NCBI GenBank assembly: GCA_963832725.1
Contig: CAWHVG010000003.1
Span: 2,108,001 to 2,172,000 of the forward strand
Length of the DNA stretch: 64,000 bases
DNA from: JAEZBP01 sp963832725
Lineage (GTDB): Bacteria; Myxococcota_A; Polyangia; Polyangiales; Sandaracinaceae
Direction: 5' to 3'
Part shown: piece by piece, positions 35,812 through 44,458 of the stretch
Layout of the letters: every line of letters begins with the position of its first letter
How positions within the stretch are numbered: the stretch's first letter is position 1
Program-made: the position numbers and the translations under genes
Notes under the pieces: generated by a model
Seen by the model: only the letters and a program-made list of their open reading frames with translations
Databases searched by the model: none
Told to the model about the DNA's origin: nothing

Positions 35812-37618
35812 ATGCGGGTGCTCGTCGCGCTGGCGGCGGCCTCTGCGCTCTTCGCCGGCGGCTGCGTGGAGAGCGAGCTGGCCAGCGTGCGCGAAGTCCA
35901 CATCGACACCCACGTCGACGACTGGCGCGACCAGATCATCTACCAGGTCCTCACCGACCGCTTCGCCAACGGCGACGCGCGCAACGACTGGCGCCTCGAT
36001 CCCACCTCGCTGGCCCGCTACCAGGGCGGCGACTGGCAAGGGATCATCGACCAGATGGACTACATCCAGGAGCTCGGCGTCACGACGCTCTGGATCAGTC
36101 CCATCGTCCTCAACGTCGACACCGACGCCGGCATCGACGGCTACCACGGCTACTGGGCCGTGAACCTGGAGCGGCTCAACCCGCACTTCGGCGACCTGGC
36201 CACGCTGCGCGCGATGATCAACGAGGCCCACGCGCGCGGCATGTTGGTGGTGCTCGACATCGTCACCAACCACATGGGCCAGGTCTTCTACTACGACATC
36301 AACCAGAACGGGCAGCCGGACGACGCCGTGTACGGCTCCGGCGTGCGGCCGCAGGGCGCGAGCCCGACGGGGATGGAGAGCCCGCTCTCCAGGGTGAGCG
36401 AGTACGACCCGGACTTCGATCCGCGCGGCATCCAGTCGTTCACCTCGCTCGGCGCGGCCGGGCCGGCGCCGATCCGCTTCTTCGACATGCCGGCGATCTT
36501 CCGGACGCCGCCACGGCCCGCGATCTTCGCGGATCCGAACAGCTACAGCCGGCGCGGGCGGATCCTGAACTACGACGACCCGCAGCAGCTCCTGTGGGGC
36601 GACTTCCCGGGCGGGCTCAAGGACATCAACACGCTCGACCCGCAGATCCGCGAGACGTTCGTCGACGTCTACGTCAACTGGGCGACGATGCTCGACCTGG
36701 ACGGCCTGCGCATCGACACCATCAAGCACGTCGACTACGGATTCTGGGAGTTCTTCGCGCCCGAGGTACGCCGGCGCTTGGCCGATGCGGGCAAGAACCA
36801 GTTCTTCATGTTCGGCGAGGCCTTCGACGGGCGCGACGATTCTGATCGGCAGCTTCACGCAGGTCGGCCGGCTCGACTCGGTCTTCTACTTCTCGCAGAA
36901 GTTCCAGGTCTTCGACGCCATCTTCTCGAATGGCGGCCCGACGTCCGGCATCCAGAGCCTGCTCGATCAGCGCGCGGTCAACTACGGGCACGATCCGCAG
37001 CAGGGCGGCGTGAACGTTCCGCCGGACGAGGTGCTGGTCAACTTCATCGACAACCACGACGTCCCGCGCTTCCTCTTCAACCGCATGGACGCGCAGGGGC
37101 CGGCCGCGCTGCGCGCCGCGCTGACCTATCTCCTCACCGAGCAAGGGATCCCCTGCGTCTACTACGGCACGGAGCAGGAGTACGCGGGCGGCAACGACCC
37201 GAGCAACCGCAAGCCGCTCTGGCACAGCAACTACGACACGCAGGGCGAGACCTTCCAGCACATCGCCCAGCTCACCCGCATCCGGAGGCACTACACGGCG
37301 CTGCGCCGCGGCAGCTTCGACATCAAGTGGCTGACCGACCGGACGGGCGACGCGGACGACGCCGGGATCATCGCGTTCGAGCGACGCACCAACGCGGGCG
37401 ACTACGCGCTGGTCGTCATCAACGCCCAGGGCGCGCACCCGAGCACCACCGCGCACGGCGGCGACGCCATGCAGGTCTCGGCGGACGCAGGCGCGGTGCT
37501 GGTCGACGCGCTCACCGGCGACCCGCAGACGGTGGGCGCCGATCAGACCATGAGCCTGCAGATCCCGCCCTACGGCGCCCTCATCCTGGTGCCCCAGGCC
37601 GACTACACGGCCCTCTGA
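35812..37618 (+). CDS. Lipoprotein alpha-amylase (GH13) (one frameshift)
   Basis: Reconstructed length is 601 residues. A lipoprotein signal (MRVLVALAAASALFAGGC) anchors a GH13 enzyme outside the cytoplasm. Conserved regions are VVLDIVTNH, the nucleophile Asp in DGLRIDTIKHVD near residue 302, the acid/base Glu in FMFGEAFDGRDD near 336 and FIDNHDVPRF (third Asp). One extra T in GATTC at 36838-36842 splits the gene just after GEAFDGRDD; with GATC restored it reads DDLIGSFTQVGRLDS. It probably cleaves maltodextrins at the cell surface for the neighbouring LamB-like porin. A cyclomaltodextrinase-like activity is an alternative. The frameshift may be a sequencing error. Confidence 0.85.
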
Positions 37619-37729
37619 AGCCGGCAGGCGCCGCCTGAGGCCCGACGTCCGTTCGGGGGTTGGCGGCGGCGCCGGTGCGGGGGACTTCGGGCGTTCGGTA
37701 GGTACGCCGAGCCCCGAGCGAAGTGGAGG

Positions 37730-37750
37730 TTTCGTGCGAATTGCACGAAA
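37730..37750. promoter_or_regulatory. Candidate operator upstream of sodC (8-bp inverted repeat)
   Basis: TTTCGTGC (37730-37737) and GCACGAAA (37743-37750) form a perfect inverted repeat around GAATT, about 60 bp before the sodC ATG. Such dyads are typical of dimeric repressor or activator sites. No regulator gene is adjacent, so the binder is unknown. Confidence 0.45.
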
Positions 37751-37811
37751 TCCGGAGCGGAGCTCGGGCCGGGACTAAGAGTCCTCCGTATCCCAGAAAT
37801 GAGGAGGATCC

Positions 37812-38435
37812 ATGCGTTCTTGGCTCATCGCGCTCGCGTGCATGTCGCTCGCGACCGCCTGCAACGAAGACCACGAAGCGAGCGCACCCGAGCGGGAAGC
37901 CCCGGAGCGAGCGGCGCCCGAGGGCGTGCAGGCCCAACAGCCGGAGACCCAGCCGAGTCAGCGCGCCCAGCTCATGGACGAGATCCATCGCAGCGTCGCG
38001 GTGCTCCATCCGACCGAGGGCAACGACGTGCGCGGCACCGTCCACTTCGAAGAGCACGGCAACGACGTGCGGGTCGTCGCGGACCTGAGCGGGCTCTCGC
38101 CGGGGCGGCACGGCTTCCACGTCCACGAGTACGGCGACTGCTCGGCCCCGGACGGCTCGAGCGCGGGCGGGCACTTCAACCCGGACGACCATCCCCACGC
38201 GCTGCCTCCGACGCGGCCGCGCCACGCGGGCGACATGGGCAACGTCGAGGCGGGCGCGGACGGCCACGCCCACTTCGACGCGACCTTCGACAACTTCAGC
38301 GTCGCCGGGCAGAAGGCGCCGGTCCTCGGCCGCGGGCTCATCGTGCACGCGGGCGAGGACGACGGCGAGGGCGCCACCGGGCACGCTGGCGCGCGGGTCT
38401 CGTGCGGGGTGATCGGCGTGGCCGGACCGCGCTGA
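37812..38435 (+). CDS. sodC: Cu/Zn superoxide dismutase lipoprotein
   Basis: This 207-residue envelope SOD disproportionates superoxide. A lipobox (LATAC, Cys about 17) follows MRSWLIALACMSLA. After an acidic/Gln linker the SOD fold has GFHVHEYGDC (Cu His), GGHFNPDDHPH and RHAGDMGNVEA (bridging His and Zn ligands), the paired Cys SCGVIGV, and a His in IVHAGEDD. The catalytic Arg lies near the C-terminus (GARVSCG). The ribosome binding site GAGGAGGATCC is strong. A hairpin and a secreted AgmX-like gene follow; a dyad operator candidate lies upstream. Confidence 0.93.
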   Translation: MRSWLIALACMSLATACNEDHEASAPEREAPERAAPEGVQAQQPETQPSQRAQLMDEIHRSVAVLHPTEGNDVRGTVHFEEHGNDVRVVADLSGLSPGRHGFHVHEYGDCSAPDGSSAGGHFNPDDHPHALPPTRPRHAGDMGNVEAGADGHAHFDATFDNFSVAGQKAPVLGRGLIVHAGEDDGEGATGHAGARVSCGVIGVAGPR

Positions 38436-38500
38436 GCCACGCGCGACGGACGCAGGGGGAGCGTCGAGGTGCGGGGTGGACATGGAACCTCCGGGAACTG

Positions 38501-38546
38501 GGGGCGTCGGACCAAGGTTCGGGCCTCTCGGTCCGTCCGACGCCCC
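38501..38546. promoter_or_regulatory. 12-bp perfect stem hairpin before the gene at 38562
   Basis: GGGGCGTCGGAC (38501-38512) pairs fully with GTCCGACGCCCC (38535-38546) across a 22-nt loop. It sits immediately before the GAGGAG ribosome binding site of the next gene, in the sodC-downstream spacer. It could act as a terminator for sodC without a U-tract or as a translation-controlling leader. Which one cannot be told from sequence alone. Confidence 0.55.
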
Positions 38547-38561
38547 GAACGAGGAGAGCCC

Positions 38562-39017
38562 ATGACCCGCCTTCGCATCGCCGCGCTGATCCCGTCGCTC
38601 CTGCTGCTCGCGGGCTCCGCGCGGGCCGACATCGTGGTGCCCCGGCCGAGGATCCGTCCGGTGCTGGAGATGAGCCTGGCCATGGTCTCCGCCAGCGCGC
38701 ATCCGGACGCGCCCGACGAGGACGTGCGAATGGTCGAGCGCGCGGTGCGAGACCAGCTCGGTCAGGCTCACCCGCGGGTCCGGCGCTGCCTGCGCGGGGT
38801 GGACCTGCGCGAGGATCCGCTCCGCAACCGCGCGCGCCGGATCGAGATCCGAGTGGTGCTGAACCGCGCGGGACGGCCCGAGCGCGTGTGGGTCCACCAC
38901 GACGACGGCATCCCCCGGCGCGCGCGCCGCTGCTTGCTCGAACCGGCGCGAAACGTGAGCGTCCGGCCACCTCCTCGAGGCGGCGTGCTCGTCCGGATCG
39001 TCTACTCCGTCCTCTGA
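38562..39017 (+). CDS. Small secreted protein with AgmX-like domain
   Basis: This 151-residue protein has a signal peptide (MTRLRIAALIPSLLLLAGSARA) and a basic helical/beta domain. Its C-terminus (RRIEIRVVLNRAGRPERVWVHHDDGI... RCLLEPARNVSVRPPPRGGVLVRIVYSVL) resembles the AgmX/PglI-type fold with a 'VxLxRxGxP' strand and CLL motif. Two cysteines (RCLRGV, RRCLLEP) may pair. The GAGGAG ribosome binding site precedes ATG 38562, just after a 12-bp hairpin. Function is unknown; it is probably periplasmic and may be co-transcribed with sodC. Confidence 0.65.
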   Translation: MTRLRIAALIPSLLLLAGSARADIVVPRPRIRPVLEMSLAMVSASAHPDAPDEDVRMVERAVRDQLGQAHPRVRRCLRGVDLREDPLRNRARRIEIRVVLNRAGRPERVWVHHDDGIPRRARRCLLEPARNVSVRPPPRGGVLVRIVYSVL

Positions 39018-39251
39018 CGCCCCGGTCGGAGTGCCCTCGCGCACCTCGTCGCTCCCCGTCCCTTCCTCCAAAGGGCGGAAGGGAGGAGCCGCCGATCGCG
39101 CCCGGTCCTCACGCGGCGGACCGGACGCGGCCCACATCAGGGTGCGCCGGGAGCGCGAACGCGGAGCCGGAGCCGGGCCACCTGGGCCGCGCGGATCGTC
39201 CGACGCACGAGGGTGCTGGAATATGACGTGTCTCGAGGGCACACTCGGGCC
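39018..39251. other. Intergenic region upstream of a PDAG-rich lipoprotein
   Basis: About 230 bp without a credible gene; the frames crossing it are Arg/Pro-rich shadows. No repeat, hairpin terminator or promoter pair was convincing. Confidence 0.35.
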
Positions 39252-40673
39252 GTGCAGCGCGTTTTCCCGAGCTTCTCCTTGGCGGCCGCGGTCCTGGTAT
39301 CGGGCTGCAGCCTGGTCGACGACTTCAACCGCTTTCAGGTCTCGGACGGGAGCATCGGGACGTCCGACGGAGGTACCCAGCCCGACGCGGGCTCGCGGGA
39401 CGCCGGTCGGCCGGATGCCGGTCCGCCCGACGCCGGTCCGCCGGATGCGGGACCGCCCGACGCCGGACCGCCGGCGTGCACGGTCGGGTTCATCTCGGAG
39501 GGCGAGACGGTCACGAACGACACGACCACAGCGACCGACGCCTTCTCGGGCAGCTGCGGCGGCTCCGGCGGGAACGACGTGGCCTATGCGTTCGTGGCGC
39601 CGCGGGATGACTATTACGTGTTCGACACCGCGGGCAGCACGTTCGATACGGTGGCGTACGCCCTGGACGCGTGCATGGGCGGCACCGAGCTCGGCTGCAA
39701 CAACGATCCCCTCAGCGGCGGCTCCCAGGCGAGCCTGGTGCAGCAGCTGAGCGCGGGCGAGACGGCCATCGTGGTCGTCGACGGCAACGGCGGGGACAGC
39801 GGCAGCGTGACGCTCTCGGCCAACGCCGTGCAGTGCCCGGGCACCACGATCACGGAGTCGATGCTGCCGATCACGAGCACCACGGTGAGCCGGAGCGACG
39901 ACATCAGCTCGCCCTGCGGAGGCGCCGGCGCGCCGGACCGCTCCTTCCGCTACGAAGCCGCGACCGCCGGCGTGTACCGGTTCACGGTCACCCGCACCAC
40001 GCCGGGCTGGGCGCCGGTGATCAGCCTCGAGCGCGGCCCGGTCTGCGGCGGAGAGCTGGTGCAGTGCAACGCCTCTTCGCTCGGCGTCGCGGAGGTCACG
40101 CGCTACCTGGAAGCGGGCGAGGTGGTCACGATCGGCGTCGACGGAAAGACCGCCAGCGACTCCGGCGGCTACCGCCTGGACGTCACGCAGCCCTCCGACG
40201 CCACCTGCGCGCCGGTCGACGGCGGCGGCAGCAGCTCCGGGCAGCTCCACATCAGCGATCCCCACAGGTTCAGCGGCAGCTGCGGCGAGCCCTACTGGGT
40301 GGTGGGCTCGACGGTGCCACCGTCGGCCGCTGCGCTCCACCCGAACCCCGACATCGAGTTCGCGACGTCGGTCGGGGCCCCGCCGCTTCCCCCGTGCAGC
40401 ACGTATTGCACGTTCTCGGTCACGGCCGATTTCCCGTTCACGCTCTCGGTGCAGGAGGGGTCCACCTGCGGCGGCGACGAGCTGACGTGCACGACGGCGA
40501 CCATGTCGGGGAGCTCGTTCCGGGGGAGCGTCCAGCTCGTCGGGCTCCGGCCGGACCGCTACGACGCGATCATCGTGCTGGAGCGGGAGCTGTCGGACCA
40601 GGACGTCTCCGGCATCACCGTCCCCTACGGCGACAACTACACCGTCGACTACTCGTGCACAGGCGTCTGCTGA
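39252..40673 (+). CDS. Surface lipoprotein with PDAGPPDAG linker
   Basis: This 473-residue lipoprotein has a GTG start at 39252, lipobox AVLVSGC, and a linker containing PDAG and PPDAG repeats (encoded by near-identical 15-bp units, about 39415-39470). It then has three similar beta-rich blocks. Each block starts with a conserved G-x-C-G or GSCGG segment (FSGSCGGSGGND, SSPCGGAGAPD, FSGSCGEPYW) and has aromatic and Cys residues, suggesting repeated jelly-roll-like domains. I recognise no enzyme motif. This is a typical myxobacterial surface protein of unknown function. The upstream in-frame ATG at 39213 gives a non-hydrophobic N-terminus and was not chosen. Confidence 0.72.
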   Translation: MQRVFPSFSLAAAVLVSGCSLVDDFNRFQVSDGSIGTSDGGTQPDAGSRDAGRPDAGPPDAGPPDAGPPDAGPPACTVGFISEGETVTNDTTTATDAFSGSCGGSGGNDVAYAFVAPRDDYYVFDTAGSTFDTVAYALDACMGGTELGCNNDPLSGGSQASLVQQLSAGETAIVVVDGNGGDSGSVTLSANAVQCPGTTITESMLPITSTTVSRSDDISSPCGGAGAPDRSFRYEAATAGVYRFTVTRTTPGWAPVISLERGPVCGGELVQCNASSLGVAEVTRYLEAGEVVTIGVDGKTASDSGGYRLDVTQPSDATCAPVDGGGSSSGQLHISDPHRFSGSCGEPYWVVGSTVPPSAAALHPNPDIEFATSVGAPPLPPCSTYCTFSVTADFPFTLSVQEGSTCGGDELTCTTATMSGSSFRGSVQLVGLRPDRYDAIIVLERELSDQDVSGITVPYGDNYTVDYSCTGVC

Positions 40674-40676
40674 GCC

Positions 40677-40969
40677 TCACCGAGCGCACCGCCTTCTGTC
40701 CGCTTCGTTCGGAGCTCGACCAGCCTCCGCGGTGAGCGCGGCCGGCCGGGACCGCACGCCGAGGAGCACGCACGGAGCGCGGCGGTCCGGAGCGCGCGGC
40801 GGGCGCCCCACTTCGCCCTCCGGCCGCTCGCACGACGCGAGGAACCTTCCATCGGAAGCGGCCGTAACGCGCACAGCGCCCGGTCCCACGTCGAGCGCGA
40901 CCTCGGGCGACTCGGGGCCGGCTTGCACGGCGTCGACCACGACGAGAATCGCGCCGAGCGCATCGTGCG
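40677..40969 (-). pseudogene. Remnant of a paralogue of the TPR protein at 41027
   Basis: On the minus strand the sequence reads ALGAILVVVDAVQAGPESPE then VALDVGPGAVRV, very like the C-terminus of the gene at 41027-41806 (VDAVQGDPESPAVALDVGPGAVRV). Codons differ at several silent sites, so this is an old paralogous fragment rather than a fresh copy. Upstream on the minus strand it begins at a run of ten Cs/Gs (40970-40979), beyond which similarity is lost. The frame has no start and continues as shadow sequence to a stop at 40677. Confidence 0.55.
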
Positions 40970-40979
40970 CCCCCCCCCC
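40970..40979. repeat. C10 homopolymer
   Basis: Ten consecutive Cs lie at the junction between the paralogue remnant and the downstream sequence. Such tracts are prone to length change and to sequencing error. It is also where similarity to the parental gene ends. Confidence 0.7.
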
Positions 40980-41026
40980 GCCACGCGAGGAACTTCGCGG
41001 TCGCCTCCGGGGGCGCGACCGGCCGC

Positions 41027-41806
41027 TCAGAAGCGGCCGTGAACGCGCACCGCCCCCGGTCCGACGTCGAGCGCGACCGCGGGCGACTCGGGATCGCCCT
41101 GCACGGCGTCGACCACGATCAGGCTCGCTCCGGCCGCGGCGGCGATGGCGCCGATGATCAGCGTCGCCGTAGAGGCCACGGCCAGCGTCCTGCCGCGATC
41201 GATGTCTCCCGCGTGATCGGGCGTGCAGACGTCACCGGGGCAGTTCTGCTGGAGGTTGCCGTAGATGCCGTGGGCCACGACGCCGGTCACGAGCGCGACC
41301 ACGAGGGACGCGGCACCCACACCCGCGGTGGCGACGCCACCCCAGAAGAGCGGGCTCATACCGGTTTCGGCAGGCGGGGGCGGGCTCGCTTCGTCGCCTT
41401 CGGACGCGGACGCTGACTCCTCCTGCTCCTCGGACCCTTCCTGCTCTTGTTGGCGCGAGAGCTGAGCCTCGAGGCGCGTGAGCCTCGCCTCGACCTCGGG
41501 CCGCAGCTCGGAGTCCGCGGGCAGCTCCCTCTGCGCCCGGTGAAGCGTGTCGACGGCCGCGGCGATGTCGCCGGCCGCTTCGAGCGCCCGGGACTGGTTC
41601 AAGAGCAGCGCGGGGCGACCGCTCAGCCGATACGCGGACGCGAACGACCGGGCGGCCTCCGCGTACTCGGCGCGATTGAATTGGGTGCGCCCCGTCTCGA
41701 AGAAGTTCCGCGCGAGCTCGTCGTCCGAGGCGGCTTGCGCCGATGCGGCGGACGACACGAAGAGCGCCCCGAGAACCCCGACCGTCACGACCATCCGAAG
41801 CAGCAT
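41027..41806 (-). CDS. Exported TPR protein with two C-terminal membrane segments
   Basis: This 259-residue protein has a signal peptide (MLLRMVVTVGVLGALFVSSAASAQA) and tetratricopeptide-like helices (NFFETGRTQFNRAEYAEAAR, LLNQSRALEAAGDIAAAV), then a Gln/Glu coiled stretch. Two hydrophobic segments follow: PLFWGGVATAGVGAASLVVALV and TATLIIGAIAAAAGASLIVV. A small end domain reads VALDVGPGAVRVHGRF. This layout is frequent in myxobacteria (TPR, TMs, short tail) and its function is unknown. A fragment of a paralogue lies downstream. It is transcribed towards the lipoprotein at 39252. Confidence 0.7.
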   Translation of the reverse strand: MLLRMVVTVGVLGALFVSSAASAQAASDDELARNFFETGRTQFNRAEYAEAARSFASAYRLSGRPALLLNQSRALEAAGDIAAAVDTLHRAQRELPADSELRPEVEARLTRLEAQLSRQQEQEGSEEQEESASASEGDEASPPPPAETGMSPLFWGGVATAGVGAASLVVALVTGVVAHGIYGNLQQNCPGDVCTPDHAGDIDRGRTLAVASTATLIIGAIAAAAGASLIVVDAVQGDPESPAVALDVGPGAVRVHGRF

Positions 41807-41887
41807 CGCCCGAGAGTACCTGTGCTCCGGCTGGGGTCAACGAGGACGGCGCCGGCGAGCGCACGGGACGCTGGCGAGCGGCGGGGC

Positions 41888-43215
41888 TCAGGACGCCGCG
41901 CGGGCGGGCGAGAGCGGCTTGACCAGGACGCGCGAGCGGCGGCTTCGAATCGTAGGTGGCCCGCCGGGGCGCCGGGAGCGTGCGCACGGTGGCTGGCGCG
42001 AAGCCGCGCTCCTGGAAGAAGTGGGCGCTCCGGGTCGTGAGCACGAAGAGGCGGCTCAGTCCGAGCGCGCGCGCCTTGGCTTCCATGTACTCGAGGAGCG
42101 CCTCGCCCCGACCGCTCTCCCGGTAGCGACCGTGGATGGCCACGCAGTAGAGCTCGCCCATCTGCTCGTCGTGGAAGGGCTCGAGCGCCGCGCAGCCGAT
42201 GATCATCCCGTCGCGCTCGACGACGATGAAGCGGTCGATCTCCATCTCCAGCCGCTCGCGGCTGCGGCGCACCAGGATGCCCTCTTCTTCGAGCGGTCGG
42301 AGCAGCGCCGAGAGCGGCCCGACGTCCTCCAGCCGCGCGGCCCGCATGTCCTCGTAGGTCTCCGAGGTGACCAGCGTGCCGGCGCCCTCGCGCGTGAAGA
42401 GCTCCTGCAGAAGCGCGCCGTCCCGGCGTCGGTCCACCAGGTGCGCGCGCCGGACGCCCTGCCGCACCGCGCGCGCCGCCGCCGCCAGGTGCTTGCGGAC
42501 GTCGGGGGTGTTGAGGCTCTTCTTCTTCAGGATGGCCTCGGCGGCCGCCGGCGTGAGCTGCGGGATGAGGCGCCGCCTCCCGTCGAGGATGCCGCGGCTC
42601 TCCACCAGCCCGATCAGCTTGTCGGCCTTCAGCGCCACCGCGACCGCCCGCGCCACGTCGTGGGAGGCCAGGTTGAACGACTCCCCCGTCGCCGAGAAGC
42701 CGAGCGGGCTGACCAGCACGAGGGTGTCCGAGGAGAGCTGCCGCTCGATCCCATCCACGTCGACCCGCCGCACCTCGCCGGTGAAGAGGAAGTCGACGCC
42801 GTCGCGCACGCCGACCGGCCGCGCGGTGATGAAGTTGCCGTCCGCCACCCGGATGCGCGCGCCGGCCATCGGTGTGTTGGCCGCGCCCATCGAGAGCAGC
42901 GCCGTGAAACGCGCCCGCGCCGCCCCGACCGCCTCGTGCACGCAGGCGAGCGTGGCCCGGTCCGTGACGCGGATCTCCTCGGAGAAGCGCGGGCGGATGT
43001 TCTTCTCCTTGAGCCGCTTCTCGAATCTGCGGCCTCGTCCCGTGCACGAGCACCACCCGCACGCCGAGCGCGTGGAAAAGCGCCACGTCTTGCATGAGCG
43101 ACTCGAGGCCCTTCTCCATGGCCGCCTCGCCGCCGACCATGATGACGAAGGTGCGGCCGCGGTGGCTGTGGATGTAGGGGGCTGCGATCCGGAAGCTCTC
43201 GACGAAGCTGCTCAC
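41888..43215 (-). CDS. argA: N-acetylglutamate synthase ArgA (two frameshifts)
   Basis: Reconstructed length is 441 residues, as in E. coli NAGS. The amino-acid kinase half starts FVESFRIAAPYIHSHRGRTFVIMVGGEAA and has VVLVHGTRPQ. One extra base at GAATC 43023-43027 shifts the frame; restoring GATC reads PQIEKRLKEKNIRPR. The GNAT half includes YCVAIHGRYRESGRGEALLEYM (acetyl-CoA loop). A second extra base at 41947-41951 hides the true end, YDRSRRSRVLVKPL then ...ARAAS. GTG at 43215 overlaps the argE stop by 4 bp. The enzyme acetylates glutamate, the first step of arginine synthesis. Both breaks fit the GATC-insertion pattern. Confidence 0.87.
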
Positions 43216-44372
43216 GCTTCACCTCGGACGAGCGCGCGTTCGATGACGCCGCGCAGGATGTCGAGCATGGGCTCAATCCGGGCCAGCGGCAGGTGCTCGT
43301 CGGGCTGGTGCGCGACGGAGATGTCGCCCGGGCCCAGCACCACGGTCGCCATGCCGAGATCGGTCAGGAAGGGCGCCTCGGTCCCGAAGGACACGCCCTC
43401 GGCGGCGTGTCCGGTGAGCTCCTCGAGGGCGCGCACGAGCGGCGCGTCGGCCGGGGTCTCGAAGGGCGGCACGTCCTCGGTGAGCGAGAGGTGGGCGATG
43501 GACACGCCCCGGCCCGCGAGCGCCGCCGCCACCCGCTCGTGGAGGGCGCCACGCACCGCGCCCGCGTCCATGCCCGGGACCACGCGCAGATCGTAGTCGA
43601 GCACGCAGCGACCGCAGATTCGGTTCGGGTTGTCGCCGCCCTCGATGCGGCCGAGGTTGAGCGTCGGATGCGGCGGCTCGAACCCCGCGTTCCGGTGCGT
43701 TCGGGCCAGCTCCTCGCGCAGGGTCACGATCTCGCCGATGGCGTCGTACATCGCGTCGAGCGCGCTCACGCCGTAGCGCGGGTCGCTGGAGTGTCCGCTC
43801 CTCCCGGTCAGCTCCAGCCGCTCCATCGCGCAGCCCTTGTGCATCCGCACCGGCGAGAGGCCCGTCGGCTCGCCGATGATCGCCCGCCGCGCCTTGGGTC
43901 GCCCGGCGTCGACCAGCGCCTTGGCGCCGCTCATCCCGCACTCCTCGTCGGCGGTCGCGAGGAGGATCAGCGGCTCCTTCAGATCGGCGTCGTCCACATG
44001 ACGCGCGGCCTCGATGGCCATCGCCAGGAAGGCCTTCATGTCGGAGGTGCCGAGGCCGTAGAGCGCGCCGTCGCGCTCGCGGACCCGGAAAGGATCACCG
44101 CTCCACTTGCCCTCGTCGAAAGGCACCGTGTCGGTGTGACCGGAGAGGACCAGCCCGCCCGGACCGCGACCTCGCGTGGCGAGAAGGTTCGCCTTGCCGC
44201 CGCCGGTGCCGGGCACCTCGATGAGCTCCACCGACCAGCCCTCGTCCTCCAGCCAGTTGGCCAGGAGATCGATCACCGGGCGGTTGTCCATGTCGAGCTT
44301 CGGGTCGACGGCGCTGACCGACGGCGTGGCGACGAGGCGGTCGATCATCTCGCGGAGCGGAAGCGTGGCCAT
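43212..44372 (-). CDS. argE: Acetylornithine deacetylase (M20 family)
   Basis: This 386-residue zinc hydrolase has M20 motifs GLVLSGHTDTVPFDEG (metal His, catalytic Asp) and ATADEECGMSGAKAL (Glu-Glu general base and metal ligand), and later FGTEAPFLTDLG with a metal His in VAHQPDEHL. GRSGHSSDPRYGVSALD marks the dimerisation domain. It fits ArgE, which makes ornithine from N-acetylornithine. The start MATLPLREM at 44372 is chosen because the preceding stretch is a Pro/Arg shadow. The 4-bp GTGA overlap with argA indicates translational coupling, placing both arginine genes in one operon. Confidence 0.88.
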   Translation of the reverse strand: MATLPLREMIDRLVATPSVSAVDPKLDMDNRPVIDLLANWLEDEGWSVELIEVPGTGGGKANLLATRGRGPGGLVLSGHTDTVPFDEGKWSGDPFRVRERDGALYGLGTSDMKAFLAMAIEAARHVDDADLKEPLILLATADEECGMSGAKALVDAGRPKARRAIIGEPTGLSPVRMHKGCAMERLELTGRSGHSSDPRYGVSALDAMYDAIGEIVTLREELARTHRNAGFEPPHPTLNLGRIEGGDNPNRICGRCVLDYDLRVVPGMDAGAVRGALHERVAAALAGRGVSIAHLSLTEDVPPFETPADAPLVRALEELTGHAAEGVSFGTEAPFLTDLGMATVVLGPGDISVAHQPDEHLPLARIEPMLDILRGVIERALVRGEA

Positions 44373-44458
44373 GCGCCCACGCTCACCCGTTCCGGGGCCC
44401 CTTTTCAAGCGTCGCGGCACTCGACGCGACGGCCCCCGCGCCGTAAGCCTCGCGGACC

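Noticed and set aside
33640..37638. One giant 1332-residue protein across porin and amylase
   Set aside because: The open frame joins shadow sequence of the porin to the real amylase start at 35812; the porin lies in another frame with its own signal peptide.
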